Shown: positions 4,663-6,395 of the stretch, one piece after another
How the letters are laid out: each line of letters opens with the position of its first letter
How positions within the stretch are numbered: the first letter of the stretch is position 1
From: Salinisphaera sp. UBA6602
GTDB lineage: Bacteria > Pseudomonadota > Gammaproteobacteria > Nevskiales > Salinisphaeraceae
DNA: 6,395 nt
Assembly (NCBI GenBank): GCA_002433465.1
Contig: DJIE01000042.1
Location: 3,625-10,019 of the forward strand
Reading direction: 5' to 3'
Program-made: the position numbers and the translations under genes
The notes under the pieces: generated by a model
Database searches by the model: none
Seen by the model: only the letters and a program-made list of their open reading frames with translations
Told to the model about the DNA's origin: nothing

Positions 4663-6321
4663 ATGACTCAAAGAGCAGACAGTATCGTGGTTGGCGCGGG
4701 CCTGGCCGGGCTGGTCGCAGCCGCTGAGCTGGCCGATGCCGGCAAGTCGGTGCTCATCGTCGAACAGGAAGGCGAGAATTCGGTCGGCGGCCAAGCCTTC
4801 TGGTCGCTCGGCGGGTTGTTCATGATCGATACGCCCGAACAGCGGCGCATGCGCATCAAGGACAGCCCGGAACTCGCCCTCAACGATTGGTTGGGTTCAG
4901 CCGGTTTCGATCGCGACGAGGATTACTGGCCGCGCAAGGTCGCCGAAGCCTTCATCGAATTCGCCGCCGGCGAAATGCGGCCCTGGCTGTACGAGCAGGG
5001 CATGCGCTGGTTTCCGGTCGTGGGTTGGGCCGAGCGCGGCGGTTCGCTGGCCAACGGACACGGTAACTCGGTGCCGCGTTTCCATCTGACCTGGGGCACC
5101 GGTCCGGGCACGGTCGCGCCGTTCGAGCGGCGGGTGCGCGAGCATATGGCTACGGGGCGTATCACGCTCAAATGTCGCCACCAGGTCAGCCGCGTGGTGA
5201 TGACCGACGGTGCCGCGACCGGCGTGGCCGGCGAGATTCTTGCGCCGAGCACGGTTGAGCGCGGCCAGCAATCCAGCCGCGATATCGCGGGCGATTTCGA
5301 ATTCAGCGCAGGGGCGGTGCTGGTCACGGCCGGCGGTATCGGCGGCAATCATGATCGCGTGCGTGCGAACTGGCCGGTCGAACGGCTCGGACCTGCCCCC
5401 GCACACATGATTTCGGGCGTGCCCCATCACGTGGACGGACGCATGCTGGATATTACGCACGACGCGGGGGCGGCGATCATCAACAGCGATCGCATGTGGC
5501 ACTACACGGAAGGCATCAAGAACTGGGACCCGATCTGGCCCATGCACGGCATTCGCATCATCCCGGGGCCGTCCTCGCTGTGGTTCGATGCCACGGGGCG
5601 GCGTCTGCCGGCGCCGTGCTTGCCGGGCTTCGATACGCTGTCGACGCTGCGCGAAATTCTGGCGACCGGCCACGACTATTCCTGGTTCGTGCTCACCCAG
5701 AAGATCATCGAAAAAGAGTTCGCGCTGTCCGGCTCGGAACAGAATCCGGACATGACCTCACAGCAGTGGCGCGAAGTGCTCAAGAGCCGGCTGTCCAAAG
5801 GCGCGCCGCCACCGGTCGAGGCCTTCAAACAGCACGGCGAGGACTTCGTCGTGGCCGACAACCTCGACGCGCTGGTCGCCGGCATGAACCGGCTGGCCGG
5901 CAACGAGTTGGTCGATCGCGCCACGCTCGAAGCCCAGATCGTCGCCCGCGATGCCCAGATCGACAACGCCTATTCAAAGGACGCGCAGGTCACCGCCATT
6001 CACGGCGCGCGCAAGTACCTCGGCGACAAGCTGTTTCGTACCGCCACGCCGCACAAGATGCTCGATCCGGCCAACGGCCCGCTGATCGCGGTTCGCCTGC
6101 ATATCCTCACCCGCAAGACGCTGGGCGGGCTGCATACCAATCTGGACGGCCAGGTGCTCGATGCGGCGGGCTCGCCGATTGCCGGCCTGTATGCCGCAGG
6201 TGAGGTGGCGGGTTTCGGTGGCGGCGGCTATCACGGCTATAACGCGCTGGAAGGCACGTTTCTTGGCGGCTGTATCTATTCCGGGCGCTGTGCGGGCCGG
6301 CACGCGGCCGCCCAGATCTAG
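4663..6321 (+). CDS. FAD-binding dehydrogenase (fumarate reductase/KsdD-like flavoprotein family)
   Basis: The 552-residue flavoprotein matches, almost end to end, a family of putative FAD-binding dehydrogenases of about 550 residues, which is distantly related to fumarate reductase and 3-ketosteroid delta-1-dehydrogenase. The N-terminal dinucleotide fold shows VVGAGLAGLVAA (9-20) with the acidic ribose-binding E34, then VGGQAFWSLGG (41-51). The C-terminal FAD-closing segment is LYAAGEVAGFGGGG (509-522) followed by ALEGTFLGG. Family signatures in between include GHGNSVPRFH, WGTGPG, ALSGSEQNPD, GEDFVVAD and RKTLGGL. There is no twin-arginine or Sec signal, so it is cytoplasmic. I place the start at the ATG at 4663 because GAGGAG (4651-4656) lies 6 bases upstream and the N terminus then fits the family. 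The in-frame ATG at 4603 would add 20 unrelated residues and lacks a ribosome site. TACACT at 4594-4599 could be a -10 box, but its -35 is poor. The substrate is unknown. Confidence 0.9.
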   Translation: MTQRADSIVVGAGLAGLVAAAELADAGKSVLIVEQEGENSVGGQAFWSLGGLFMIDTPEQRRMRIKDSPELALNDWLGSAGFDRDEDYWPRKVAEAFIEFAAGEMRPWLYEQGMRWFPVVGWAERGGSLANGHGNSVPRFHLTWGTGPGTVAPFERRVREHMATGRITLKCRHQVSRVVMTDGAATGVAGEILAPSTVERGQQSSRDIAGDFEFSAGAVLVTAGGIGGNHDRVRANWPVERLGPAPAHMISGVPHHVDGRMLDITHDAGAAIINSDRMWHYTEGIKNWDPIWPMHGIRIIPGPSSLWFDATGRRLPAPCLPGFDTLSTLREILATGHDYSWFVLTQKIIEKEFALSGSEQNPDMTSQQWREVLKSRLSKGAPPPVEAFKQHGEDFVVADNLDALVAGMNRLAGNELVDRATLEAQIVARDAQIDNAYSKDAQVTAIHGARKYLGDKLFRTATPHKMLDPANGPLIAVRLHILTRKTLGGLHTNLDGQVLDAAGSPIAGLYAAGEVAGFGGGGYHGYNALEGTFLGGCIYSGRCAGRHAAAQI

Positions 6322-6395
6322 GGAAGCTCTGCATAACCTGTCGCGGTCGCGCCGGCGTGCTTTGCGCGCGGTTGACAAGGAAGTGAGAGCGTAGC

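Noticed and set aside
3394..4794. Open frame of 466 codons on the minus strand opposite the PhaC-like gene
   Set aside because: High GC content keeps the complementary frame open. It overlaps two well-supported plus-strand genes and has no family features.
6372..6377. Perfect TTGACA that could be a -35 box
   Set aside because: The window ends before a -10 box could be seen, so no promoter is supported.

Overview
The window is high-GC bacterial chromosomal DNA. The cysJ-type sulfite reductase flavoprotein, the RNase AM-type PHP protein and the dispersed palindromic repeats together point to a gammaproteobacterium. A halophilic Salinisphaera-like lineage is possible, but that is an impression from codon use and gene content and was not tested.

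Layout from left to right. Positions 1-417 (+) hold the last 138 residues of cysJ, the flavoprotein of assimilatory sulfite reductase. Only 2 bases separate its stop from the stop of a convergent PHP-domain gene (420-1253, -) of the RNase AM/YciV (3',5'-nucleotide bisphosphate phosphatase) family, which uses a GTG start. About 830 bases without a credible gene follow (1254-2086). This gap contains two divergent copies of one structured repeat facing each other (about 1381-1624 and 1749-1903), each carrying the same three hairpins, with a further REP-like hairpin between them at 1687-1712. Next come a rho-independent terminator and then the minus-strand aldo/keto reductase gene that it serves (2177-3241). 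The AKR gene is divergent from a plus-strand alpha/beta hydrolase related to class III polyhydroxyalkanoate synthase (3385-4530). The 143-base spacer between them carries a perfect 15-base palindrome. After a 132-base gap lies a 552-residue FAD-binding dehydrogenase on the same strand (4663-6321). The last 74 bases hold no gene; they begin at a CTAG that could be the edge of an insertion sequence.

The left pair (cysJ, rnm) is housekeeping: sulfur assimilation and RNA maturation. The right half is a small redox and hydrolase neighbourhood in which AKR, PhaC-like hydrolase and FAD dehydrogenase all plausibly act on carbonyl, acyl or steroid-like compounds. No shared pathway is demonstrated by the sequence.

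The points most worth a second look are the facing pair of structured repeats, the serine in place of the catalytic cysteine in the PhaC-like protein, and the palindrome between the divergent genes. I see no strong evidence of a wholly new system.
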